Part shown: one piece after another, positions 25,785 through 33,601 of the stretch
Position numbering within the stretch: position 1 is the stretch's first letter
Layout: every line of letters starts with the position of its first letter
From: JALOLV01 sp046295175
GTDB taxonomy: Bacteria; Bacteroidota; Bacteroidia; Cytophagales; Spirosomataceae
Assembly (NCBI GenBank): GCA_046295175.1
Contig: JBKBNY010000003.1
Coordinates: forward strand, 432,870 to 496,869
Length of the DNA: 64,000 nt
Direction: 5' to 3'
The notes under the pieces: generated by a model
Seen by the model: the letters and a program-made list of their open reading frames with translations, nothing else
The model's database searches: none
Told to the model about the DNA's origin: nothing
Program-made: the position numbers and the translations under genes

Positions 25785-25798
25785 ATGACCAATGTCAT
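25785..25798. promoter_or_regulatory. ATGA-N6-TCAT operator candidate upstream of ccoNO
   Basis: ATGACCAATGTCAT, with 5-bp perfect arms, is the best of the CRP/FNR-like sites. It lies 83 nt before the ccoNO start; a TAGTTTTA -7-like element is at 25843-25850. Candidate site of the REC-CRP regulator. Confidence 0.5.
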
Positions 25799-25880
25799 GT
25801 TTTCATCCGACCATCATCATGTTTTACGCAACAGTCGGGTGGTAGTTTTACAAAATCAAACTTCCTTAAATTAATCAATT

Positions 25881-28016
25881 ATGCAAGTAGCTCATCAAGC
25901 CGAATCTGTTGGAAAGCTGGAACGATTTGAATACGATAACAAAATCGTTAAAGCCTTTCTTATCGTAACGGTAATCTTTGGATTGGTAGGTATGTTAGCA
26001 GGATTGTTGCTGGCGATTCAACTCTTTTTGCCAGGAGCCAATTTATCAAATCCCCATACTACCTTTGGTCGTCTGAGACCACTCCATACCAACGCCATCA
26101 TCTTTGCCTTTGTAGGTAATGCGATGTTTGCGGGTATGTATTATTCATTACCACGCCTTCTAAAAACGCAGATTTTTAGTAAAACCCTCTCTTGGATTCA
26201 CTTTTGGGGTTGGCAATTAATCATTTTGGCAGCGGCAATTACGCTTCCGCTTGGTATTACAACCAGTAAAGAGTATGCCGAACTCGAATGGCCAATTGAT
26301 ATTGCGATTGCGTTGGTTTGGGTAATTTTCACAATTAACTTAATCGGTACGGTCATCAAACGCCGCGAACGCCACATGTATGTTGCTGTTTGGTTTTATA
26401 TTGCCACAGCCATCACGGTTGCGTTATTGCACGTTGTAAACTCAATGGAGTTGCCCGTAACCTGGACAAAAAGTTACTCGCTTTATGCAGGTGTACAAGA
26501 TGCCTTGGTACAGTGGTGGTATGGCCACAATGCCGTTGCGTTTTTCTTGACGACCTCTTATTTGGGTTTAATGTATTATTTCATGCCAAAGGCCGCTAAT
26601 CGTCCGGTTTATTCTTATAAACTCTCGATTATTCACTTTTGGTCGTTGATATTCATCTATATTTGGGCTGGTCCTCACCACTTGCTTTATACTTCATTGC
26701 CAGACTGGGCTCAAAGTTTAGGGGCGGTTTTCTCAATTATGTTGATTGCTCCATCGTGGGGTGGTATGTTGAATGGTCTTCTTACACTTCGTGGTGCTTG
26801 GGATAAAGTTCGTGAAGACCCAGTTCTTAAATTCTTCGTAGTTGCTGTTACAGCTTATGGTATGGCAACATTTGAAGGACCAATGTTATCGTTGAAAAAC
26901 GTAAACGCAATCTCTCACTTTACCGACTGGACAATCGCTCACGTACACGTAGGTGCATTGGGATGGAATGGTTTCATGATTTTTGGATTATTATATTTCT
27001 TAGTTCCAAGAATGTGGAAAACCCAACTTTACTCAAAATCATTGGCAAATACGCACTTCTGGTTAGGTACACTCGGTATCATTTTCTATGCTTTACCGAT
27101 GTATTGGGCTGGTTTTACACAAAGTTTAATGTGGAAAGAGTTTACTCAAGATGGTTTCTTGGCGTATCCTAACTTCCTCGAAACTGTTACTCAAATCGTT
27201 CCGCTTTATATGCTCCGTGCGGTGGGTGGTACATTGTATTTGGTAGGTACTTTGATAATGATTTATAACCTTCTCAAAACTGCGGGTACTGGTGAGTTTG
27301 TTGCTTACGAATACGGCGAAGCTCCAGCTTTAGAGAAAAACGTACGAGTTGTTGGTGGTGGATGGCACGCAGCCCTCGAACGCAAACCAGTATTGTTTAC
27401 AGTATTAGCGTTTGTAGCGGTATTTATCGGTGGTGTGATTGAATTTGTACCAACTGCCATGATTGAGTCAAATATTCCTACCATCGAGGCCGTAAAACCA
27501 TACACTCCACTCGAATTGACCGGTCGTGATATTTACATCCGTGAAGGTTGTGTGGGATGTCACTCTCAGATGGTTCGCCCGTTCCGTTCCGAAACCGAGC
27601 GTTATGGCGAATACTCAAAAGCAGGTGAGTTTGTTTATGACCACCCATTCTTGTGGGGTTCTAAACGGACTGGTCCAGACTTGCACCGATTGGGTAATAA
27701 ATATCCTGATAGCTGGCACTACAACCACATGATGGACCCAACCACCATGTCGCCGGGTTCGATTATGCCGCCGTATCCTTGGTTGCTCGAAAACGACTAC
27801 AATAAAGAGGATATTCCTGCAAAAATCAATGCCATGCGAACACTCGGAGTACCTTATGCCGATGGTTACGAAGACAAAGCAGTTGCTGATGCCGAAAAAC
27901 AAGCCGAGCAAATCGCTAAGAATTTGGCCGATGCTAAAATCAAAACCAGCAAAGACCGCGAAATCGTAGCACTGATTGCGTATTTACAAAGATTGGGAAC
28001 AGATATTAAAAAATAA
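25881..28016 (+). CDS. ccoNO: Fused cbb3-type cytochrome c oxidase subunits I and II (CcoN-CcoO)
   Basis: A 711-residue inner-membrane protein. Residues 1-480 are the CcoN catalytic subunit, with some 12 helices and haem/CuB histidines (RPLHTNAIIF, WWYGHNAV, GPHHLLYTSLPDW, THFWLGTLG). After a membrane linker comes a CcoO domain with a haem c site CVGCH (about 556) and TGPDLHRLGNKYPDSWHYNHM. The fusion is common in Bacteroidota. The enzyme reduces oxygen at high affinity and pumps protons. First gene of the structural operon. Confidence 0.96.
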   Translation: MQVAHQAESVGKLERFEYDNKIVKAFLIVTVIFGLVGMLAGLLLAIQLFLPGANLSNPHTTFGRLRPLHTNAIIFAFVGNAMFAGMYYSLPRLLKTQIFSKTLSWIHFWGWQLIILAAAITLPLGITTSKEYAELEWPIDIAIALVWVIFTINLIGTVIKRRERHMYVAVWFYIATAITVALLHVVNSMELPVTWTKSYSLYAGVQDALVQWWYGHNAVAFFLTTSYLGLMYYFMPKAANRPVYSYKLSIIHFWSLIFIYIWAGPHHLLYTSLPDWAQSLGAVFSIMLIAPSWGGMLNGLLTLRGAWDKVREDPVLKFFVVAVTAYGMATFEGPMLSLKNVNAISHFTDWTIAHVHVGALGWNGFMIFGLLYFLVPRMWKTQLYSKSLANTHFWLGTLGIIFYALPMYWAGFTQSLMWKEFTQDGFLAYPNFLETVTQIVPLYMLRAVGGTLYLVGTLIMIYNLLKTAGTGEFVAYEYGEAPALEKNVRVVGGGWHAALERKPVLFTVLAFVAVFIGGVIEFVPTAMIESNIPTIEAVKPYTPLELTGRDIYIREGCVGCHSQMVRPFRSETERYGEYSKAGEFVYDHPFLWGSKRTGPDLHRLGNKYPDSWHYNHMMDPTTMSPGSIMPPYPWLLENDYNKEDIPAKINAMRTLGVPYADGYEDKAVADAEKQAEQIAKNLADAKIKTSKDREIVALIAYLQRLGTDIKK

Positions 28017-28090
28017 GTTTGATAGTTTCGGGTTTCGGAGCATAATGACTCTGAAACTTGAAACTAAAAACTTCAAAACTCTATAAAGCT

Positions 28091-28246
28091 ATGTTTAAGC
28101 ATTATTTCGAACAGATGGATGGCGTAAGTATTTACCCAATCTTCTCACTAATGGTATTTTTTGTATTCTTTATCGCTTTGGGTATTTACGTATTCAAATT
28201 CGATAAAAAAGTCCAGAATCATGTAGAGAAATTACCGTTAGAATAA
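28091..28246 (+). CDS. ccoQ: CcoQ/FixQ-like small oxidase subunit
   Basis: A 51-residue protein beginning at the ATG at 28091; an in-frame upstream ATG at 28058 is less likely. It has a single membrane helix (YPIFSLMVFFVFFIALGIYVF) and a short charged tail. Size, topology and place between ccoNO and ccoP identify it as CcoQ, which stabilises the oxidase complex. Sequence conservation in this family is weak. Confidence 0.8.
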   Translation: MFKHYFEQMDGVSIYPIFSLMVFFVFFIALGIYVFKFDKKVQNHVEKLPLE

Positions 28247-28275
28247 CCTTTGTAAAAGACTTTTATTCTGAATAA

Positions 28276-28330
28276 GTGTGGTACGGATTATCTATGAATG
28301 AGTTGTCATCTCAAATAAACCGTGCCACAC
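28276..28330. repeat. Inverted repeat between ccoQ and ccoP
   Basis: GTGTGGTACGG (28276-28286) and CCGTGCCACAC (28320-28330) pair with one wobble around a 33-nt loop. It is related to the CCGTG-N-CACGG palindromes at 23690-23756. Confidence 0.6.
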
Positions 28331-28364
28331 ATCTCGAAAATCATTAAAACATTAGATAAATTCT

Positions 28365-29177
28365 ATGGAAAATTTAGTTAAATCAGGCGAAGAACTCATT
28401 CAGTTGCTGATACTTCTGGTTTTGATAATCATTACGGTTGTGTTATTAGTAGTCGTTTTGAATGTCTTGAATGTTACCAAAAGAATCATCGCTGAAAAAG
28501 AGGGTAAAGTCATTAAGCCATTTAGCCTAAGCGAATGGTGGAACGAAATGATGGGAACGTCTGTACCGCTCGAAAAAGAAGAGGCTATACTCCTCGACCA
28601 TAATTATGATGGTATCCGCGAATTAGATAACCACTTGCCACCTTGGTGGAAAGGTCTTTTCTATGTAACTATCGTTTTTGCGATTGCGTATTTAGGAATC
28701 TACCACGTCTGGAACACCAGCCCACTACAAGATGAAGAATATCAGATTTCGATGGATGAAGCCAAAAAACAAGTTGAGGCTTACCAAGCAAAATTATCGA
28801 ATAGCATTGATGAAAGTTCGGTAAAACTCCTCGTAAGCGATGCAAAAGTAGTGGCCAATGGCAAAGAAATCTATGTCGGTAAATGTGCTGTTTGTCACGG
28901 ACAATTAGGCGAAGGTGGGGTTGGGCCAAACCTTACCGATGAATACTGGCTACATGGTGGTACTGTTAATGATATTTTTAAGACTGTAAAATACGGTGTT
29001 CCTGAAAAAGGAATGATTTCGTGGAAGGCGACTTTGAAGCCAAACGAAATTCAGGATGTTTCAAACTTTATCTTGACAATGCAAGGCTCGAACCCTCCGA
29101 ATGCGAAAGCTCCACAAGGAGAAAAAGCTACAACAAAGAGTGACTCGACTGCCGCCAAACCATTGGCAAGTTTGTAA
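28365..29177 (+). CDS. ccoP: cbb3 oxidase c-type cytochrome subunit CcoP (one haem)
   Basis: A 270-residue membrane-anchored cytochrome c. Two membrane helices flank the DUF-type N-terminal segment containing NHLPPWWKGLFY (near residue 88), the CcoP N-terminal signature. One haem site is visible (CAVCH, about 173, with later Met ligand in EKGMISW). Proteobacterial CcoP has two haems; a single haem is usual for this phylum. It passes electrons to CcoNO. Confidence 0.92.
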   Translation: MENLVKSGEELIQLLILLVLIIITVVLLVVVLNVLNVTKRIIAEKEGKVIKPFSLSEWWNEMMGTSVPLEKEEAILLDHNYDGIRELDNHLPPWWKGLFYVTIVFAIAYLGIYHVWNTSPLQDEEYQISMDEAKKQVEAYQAKLSNSIDESSVKLLVSDAKVVANGKEIYVGKCAVCHGQLGEGGVGPNLTDEYWLHGGTVNDIFKTVKYGVPEKGMISWKATLKPNEIQDVSNFILTMQGSNPPNAKAPQGEKATTKSDSTAAKPLASL

Positions 29178-29196
29178 GATTACCCTCTGCTCTGTT

Positions 29197-29222
29197 TTCC
29201 CCTCTCATTCACGAGAGGGGAA
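29197..29222. repeat. Ten-bp perfect hairpin between ccoP and ccoG
   Basis: TTCCCCTCTC / GAGAGGGGAA around ATTCAC, followed by GGGCTGAGG. No T-run follows, so it is more like a processing or stabilising hairpin, or an intergenic repeat, than a terminator. Confidence 0.7.
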
Positions 29223-29253
29223 TGGGCTGAGGTATAGTTAAACCTCTATAAAA

Positions 29254-30666
29254 ATGAGTAATTTAGATTTCATCGATGAAGCCTATCGCGACAGCATAGC
29301 CACGGTAGATAGCTCGGGTAAACGTATCTGGGTTTATCCTAAAAAACCAAGTGGTAATTTTCACAATTACCGGATTCTCGCTACAATCATATATTTGGCA
29401 ATCTTCTTCTCGATTCCATTTATCAAAATCAACGGCCAGCCTTTCTTGATGTTCAATATTTTCGAGCGTAAGTTTGTCTTATTTGGTCAGTTGTTCCTTC
29501 CGCAAGATTCAGTTATTTTCGGTATCGGAATGATTACTTTTTTCGTGTTTATCATTCTATTTACGGTAGTTTACGGGCGTTTTTGGTGCGGTTGGGCTTG
29601 TCCACAGACAGTTTTTATGGAAATGGTTTTTCGTAAAATCGAATACTGGATTGAAGGCGACCGCAAGCAACAACAAGCTCTTGATGCCGCACCGTGGAAT
29701 AGTGAAAAGATATTCAAAAAAGGATTGAAATTCTTAATCTTTTTACTGATTTCTATCCTAATCGCCCACACAACAATGGCTTACCTGATTGGTATCGAAG
29801 CCACTAAAGAGATTGTAACGCACTCGCCATCCGAACACATGGCAGGGTTCATCGGAATCATCGCCTTCACGGGGATATTCTTATTTGTCTTCATCAAATT
29901 ACGTGAACAAGTCTGTATTGCAATCTGTCCTTATGGCCGTTTGCAAGGTGTTTTGATGGGACGAAATTCAATGGGTATTATTTATGATTTTGTAAGAGGC
30001 GAGCCAAGAGGAAAAATCACTAAAACACCTGTTGTTGATAATACTCCGAAAGGAGATTGTATAGATTGTAAATTATGCGTTCAGGTTTGTCCGACCAATA
30101 TTGATATTCGTAATGGTAGCCAACTTGAGTGTGTCAATTGCACGGCATGTATCGATGTCTGTGACGATGTTATGACAAAAATCAACAGACCAACTGGTTT
30201 GATAAAATATGGCTCAGTCGAGAGTGTCGAAAAACGTATTCCATTCAAATTATCTCCACGTGCCTATGCGTATTCGTTGGTGCTTGTAGGTCTTATTGGT
30301 CTTGAAAGCTTTTTGATTTTGAGTCGTGCTGAGGTCGAAACAACTATTATGCGTGTGCCAGGGCAAATGTATCAAGAACAAAAAAATGGTAAAATCAGTA
30401 ATCTTTACAATGCTCAGATTGTCAATAAATCTAATGCTAAGATTGAGGTCAACCTCAAAATGGCAGATAGTAAAGGTCAAATAAGATTGATAGATGGAAA
30501 AAAGACAGTCTCTGTTCCGGCAAGTGGTAAGTCAGATATTGTGTTTTTCTTGGATATGAATCAAGAAGATATTAAGAAGCTGAAAACAACCCTTGAAATT
30601 GAGGTTTGGAAAGGCAACGAAAAACTCGAAACCCTTAAAACCAATTTCTTAGGGCCAGCACAATAA
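29254..30666 (+). CDS. ccoG: Cytochrome oxidase accessory protein CcoG (4Fe-4S)
   Basis: A 470-residue membrane ferredoxin-like protein. There are four to five N-terminal helices with GRFWCGWACPQTVFMEM (near residue 108) and CIAICPYGRLQGV, two 4Fe-4S motifs (CIDCKLCVQVCPTNIDI near 268 and CVNCTACIDVCD near 293), and a C-terminal Ig-like domain. CcoG reduces Cu(II) to Cu(I) during cbb3 assembly. It lies in the conserved ccoNO-Q-P-G order. Confidence 0.95.
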   Translation: MSNLDFIDEAYRDSIATVDSSGKRIWVYPKKPSGNFHNYRILATIIYLAIFFSIPFIKINGQPFLMFNIFERKFVLFGQLFLPQDSVIFGIGMITFFVFIILFTVVYGRFWCGWACPQTVFMEMVFRKIEYWIEGDRKQQQALDAAPWNSEKIFKKGLKFLIFLLISILIAHTTMAYLIGIEATKEIVTHSPSEHMAGFIGIIAFTGIFLFVFIKLREQVCIAICPYGRLQGVLMGRNSMGIIYDFVRGEPRGKITKTPVVDNTPKGDCIDCKLCVQVCPTNIDIRNGSQLECVNCTACIDVCDDVMTKINRPTGLIKYGSVESVEKRIPFKLSPRAYAYSLVLVGLIGLESFLILSRAEVETTIMRVPGQMYQEQKNGKISNLYNAQIVNKSNAKIEVNLKMADSKGQIRLIDGKKTVSVPASGKSDIVFFLDMNQEDIKKLKTTLEIEVWKGNEKLETLKTNFLGPAQ

Positions 30667-30671
30667 CAGTA

Positions 30672-30692
30672 GTACGGGTTTCCAACCCGTAC
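30672..30692. repeat. Short palindrome between ccoG and fixH
   Basis: GTACGGGTT / AACCCGTAC around TCC. Another member of the short palindromes with a TTT-N-AA-like centre that sit in gaps between co-transcribed genes. Confidence 0.6.
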
Positions 30693-30714
30693 AAAACTTA
30701 AACTCTTTATTAAA

Positions 30715-31155
30715 ATGAACTGGGGACATAAAATAACACTTTTTTACGGCAGTTTTGTGGTGTTTATGATTACACTCGTCACGCTGTGTGTGAAGCAAAA
30801 AGATATTTTTTTGGTGAGCGATGATTACTACAAAAAAGAGATTGCTTATCAAGATGAAATCATCAAGAATCGAAATACAAATTCGCTTTCGTCGGCTGTA
30901 AAAGTTGAATACAAAGCTGAATTACAGCAGGTTCAGTTGGATTTTCCTACCGAAGTGATAGGTTCAACTGGTAAAGTTCAATTCTATCGTCCGTCGGATG
31001 CCAAGCAAGATTTTACGCTTGATTTGGCGATTCAGAAGCAAAATTCTCAGAATATTCCAACTCAAAATCTAAAAAAAGGACTTTGGGTTGTAAAAATTGA
31101 ATGGCAAAAAGACGGTAAAGAGTTTCTGAAAGAAGAAAAAATTGCAATAATTTAA
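30715..31155 (+). CDS. fixH: FixH/CcoH family oxidase assembly protein
   Basis: A 146-residue protein with one N-terminal membrane helix (ITLFYGSFVVFMITLVTLC), then DDYYKKEIAYQDEI, the FixH signature, and a periplasmic beta-rich domain ending WVVKIEWQKDGKEF. FixH aids cbb3 oxidase assembly together with CcoI. Placement between ccoG and the TauE-like gene is standard. Confidence 0.88.
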   Translation: MNWGHKITLFYGSFVVFMITLVTLCVKQKDIFLVSDDYYKKEIAYQDEIIKNRNTNSLSSAVKVEYKAELQQVQLDFPTEVIGSTGKVQFYRPSDAKQDFTLDLAIQKQNSQNIPTQNLKKGLWVVKIEWQKDGKEFLKEEKIAII

Positions 31156-31229
31156 TTGTTGTTTCTGGTTTTCGGTTACTTGTTTAGAAACTTACAAAAT
31201 CGTAAACTCAAAAATAAAAACACAAAAAA

Positions 31230-31919
31230 ATGCTTTATTCTGCGTTCATAATGGGGCTTGTTGGTAGTTTGCACTGCGTTGGTATGTGCGGACCAATCTC
31301 ATTGATGATGCCAACTGATAGAAGCAAAAGATTTAACTTTGTATTGGGTAGGATTCTGTACAATTCGGGCAGAATCCTAACATACAGTCTTTTAGGTTTA
31401 GTCATTGGACTTCTGGGCGAACAAGTTTCTCTTTTTGCTTCGCAGAAAGTTCTTTCAATAACCTTCGGGATTCTAATTATTACTTTTTTATTGATTCCGC
31501 AAAAACTTCAGAATCAGATTTCGCTCATCCCAATTGTATATAAATTCAATAGTTTTATCAAATCAAAATTATCACGATTCTTTAAAAAATATTCTTTATT
31601 TTCTCAATTTTCGTTTGGATTATTGAATGGATTACTACCTTGTGGATTGGTCTATGCTGCCATGAGTGGGGCATTTTTGATGAGCCACCTCTGGGAGGGA
31701 GCATTATTTATGTTTCTATTCGGACTCGGTACAGTACCCATGATGCTTAGTTTTGGTTTGGGTTCACATTGGGTAAAAAATCTTTTGGGTAATAAACTCC
31801 AAAAACTAATACCGATTACCCTGATTTTATCTGCATTTTTGCTACTTTATCGTGGTTTTTTTGTCGAATTACCGAAACCGGATTCGGAAGAAATTACCAA
31901 TTGTCATCCTAAATTTTAA
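31230..31919 (+). CDS. Sulfite exporter TauE/SafE-like membrane protein of the cbb3 operon
   Basis: A 229-residue membrane protein with about six helices. It begins with GLVGSLHCVGMCGPISLMM, the Cys-containing first-helix motif of the COG2836/DsbD-related group that ends many Bacteroidota cbb3 operons, and has GLLNGLLPCGLVYAAMSGA in the second half. The cysteines suggest a role in copper or thiol transfer during oxidase assembly rather than sulfite export. It is unrelated in detail to the TauE protein at 15111. Confidence 0.85.
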   Translation: MLYSAFIMGLVGSLHCVGMCGPISLMMPTDRSKRFNFVLGRILYNSGRILTYSLLGLVIGLLGEQVSLFASQKVLSITFGILIITFLLIPQKLQNQISLIPIVYKFNSFIKSKLSRFFKKYSLFSQFSFGLLNGLLPCGLVYAAMSGAFLMSHLWEGALFMFLFGLGTVPMMLSFGLGSHWVKNLLGNKLQKLIPITLILSAFLLLYRGFFVELPKPDSEEITNCHPKF

Positions 31920-31977
31920 ATTCTGCAATCTGCAAATCATTTTTATTCGTAAGTACCAGCAAAAACCAATTTTTGCT

Positions 31978-33489
31978 ATGCGTATTAATCGTCTAAAAAT
32001 GCTCACGATGGCGTCCGCCATGACTTTAGGATTAACTTTCTACTCTTGTAAAGAAGTTGAAGTAACGGTTCCGAAACCTGATGTAACATTTTTTGCCTTA
32101 GTTGACGGAAAACAACTTCTCAAAATCAACGCCAAACAACCTGATATGCCGATGGCAACGACTACCATTACTGGTTTGGTCTCGGGCGATGCACTCACAG
32201 CAATTGATTTTAGACCTGCAACCGGTGAATTATACGGTGTAAGTTCGATGAGCCGTCTTTATGTTATCAATCAAGAAACTGGTGCGGCACGTGTGATTGG
32301 TGCGGCGGCATTAAATCCTGCTATTAATGGAATTGCTGTTGCTCTCGATTTCAACCCCACTGTCGATAGAATACGTTTGGTGACAAATATTGGTCAAAAT
32401 TTACGTTTACAACCCGAAACTGGTACCGTTGTGGCAACTGATGGCGTGATAAATGGCGGAATGAGTCCGAGCATTGAGTCGGTTGCTTACACTGGCAATA
32501 CGGCTGGTTCTACAATAACTGTTTTGTACGATATTGATTCAAAATCAGATAAGCTATACAAACAAGACCCACCCAACAACGGAACATTGGTCGAAGTTGG
32601 AGCATTGGGAGTTGATATATCGTCTTCGGCTGGTTTTGATATTAATCCTGCGGGTGATGTAGCATTGACTGCCGTGATGGTTGCGGGTAAGTGGGAACTC
32701 CACCAAGTTGATTTAATGACGGGTAAATTGACAAAACTGGGTAATTTACCAAGTGGCAATTTCAATGGTTTGGCGATTCCGACAAATCCGGTTTCTTATG
32801 CAGTTGACGAATCGAATAATTTATTGATTTTCAATTTCATGAATGTAGGCACACCAATCAGCAAGCCAATTACTGGTTTACAAGCAAACGAAACAGTTTT
32901 AGGCCTTGATTTTAGACCAGTGAACGGTCAATTATATGCTCTCGGTAGCTCAAGCAGATTGTATGTAATCAATACTTCTTCGGGTGCAGCTATGGCGGTT
33001 GGTACTTCAACTTTTGCGACTATGCTCTCAGGAACTGCCTTTGGCTTTGATTTTAACCCAACTGTTGACCGTATCCGCTGTGTGAGCAATAATGGCCAAA
33101 ACCTTAGGCTACATCCCGAAACTGGGGCTGTTGCCGCTGTCGATGGGGCTTTGAACCCTGGTACTCCGATGATTACGGCATCGGCCTATTCAAATAATTT
33201 TGCGGGTGCTACCACTACAGTTTTGTATAATATCGATGTAATGACTGATAAATTGACCAAACAAGACCCACCAAATAACGGTACTCAGGTAGATATTGGA
33301 GCGTTGGGTATTAATGTAGAAGCATCGAGTGGATTTGATATTGGAAGCCGAAGCAACATGGCTTATGCAGCCTTGCGAGTAGGTAGTACAACTTCAATTT
33401 ATTCGATAAACCTTACAACTGGGGCCGCCACCAAAATGGGAGATTTACCGAGTTCAGTTCGAGCATTTGCGATTGGTACTGGGTTTTAA
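31978..33489 (+). CDS. Lipoprotein with two DUF4394 domains
   Basis: The true start is probably the ATG at 31978; a GTG-initiated extension overlaps the previous gene. It is about 503 residues: a signal peptide with lipobox (LTFYSCKE), then two homologous DUF4394 repeats of about 220 residues, each with DFRPxxGxLYxxSSxSRLYVIN, FDFNPTVDRIRxVxNxGQNLRLxPETG and the exact shared block DKLxKQDPPNNGT. The repeats probably form beta-propeller-like folds on the cell surface. The internal duplication is clear; function is unknown. Confidence 0.88.
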   Translation: MRINRLKMLTMASAMTLGLTFYSCKEVEVTVPKPDVTFFALVDGKQLLKINAKQPDMPMATTTITGLVSGDALTAIDFRPATGELYGVSSMSRLYVINQETGAARVIGAAALNPAINGIAVALDFNPTVDRIRLVTNIGQNLRLQPETGTVVATDGVINGGMSPSIESVAYTGNTAGSTITVLYDIDSKSDKLYKQDPPNNGTLVEVGALGVDISSSAGFDINPAGDVALTAVMVAGKWELHQVDLMTGKLTKLGNLPSGNFNGLAIPTNPVSYAVDESNNLLIFNFMNVGTPISKPITGLQANETVLGLDFRPVNGQLYALGSSSRLYVINTSSGAAMAVGTSTFATMLSGTAFGFDFNPTVDRIRCVSNNGQNLRLHPETGAVAAVDGALNPGTPMITASAYSNNFAGATTTVLYNIDVMTDKLTKQDPPNNGTQVDIGALGINVEASSGFDIGSRSNMAYAALRVGSTTSIYSINLTTGAATKMGDLPSSVRAFAIGTGF

Positions 33490-33503
33490 TTTAAACAATT
33501 GGT

Positions 33504-33553
33504 ATTTAGATAGAGATTTCTCAATAAATAGATTTTGAAATCTCTATCTAAAT
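33504..33553. terminator. Seventeen-bp perfect inverted repeat between convergent genes
   Basis: ATTTAGATAGAGATTTC (33504-33520) pairs perfectly with 33537-33553 around a 16-nt loop. It lies between the convergent DUF4394 and multicopper oxidase genes, so a bidirectional transcript end is likely, although no clear T-run follows. A second hairpin TGAAAG/CTTTCA lies at about 33556-33586. Confidence 0.65.
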
Positions 33554-33601
33554 GACTGAAAGAGGTAATTTATTTAGTCGCTTTCAAAGTATTTGCGATT
33601 T

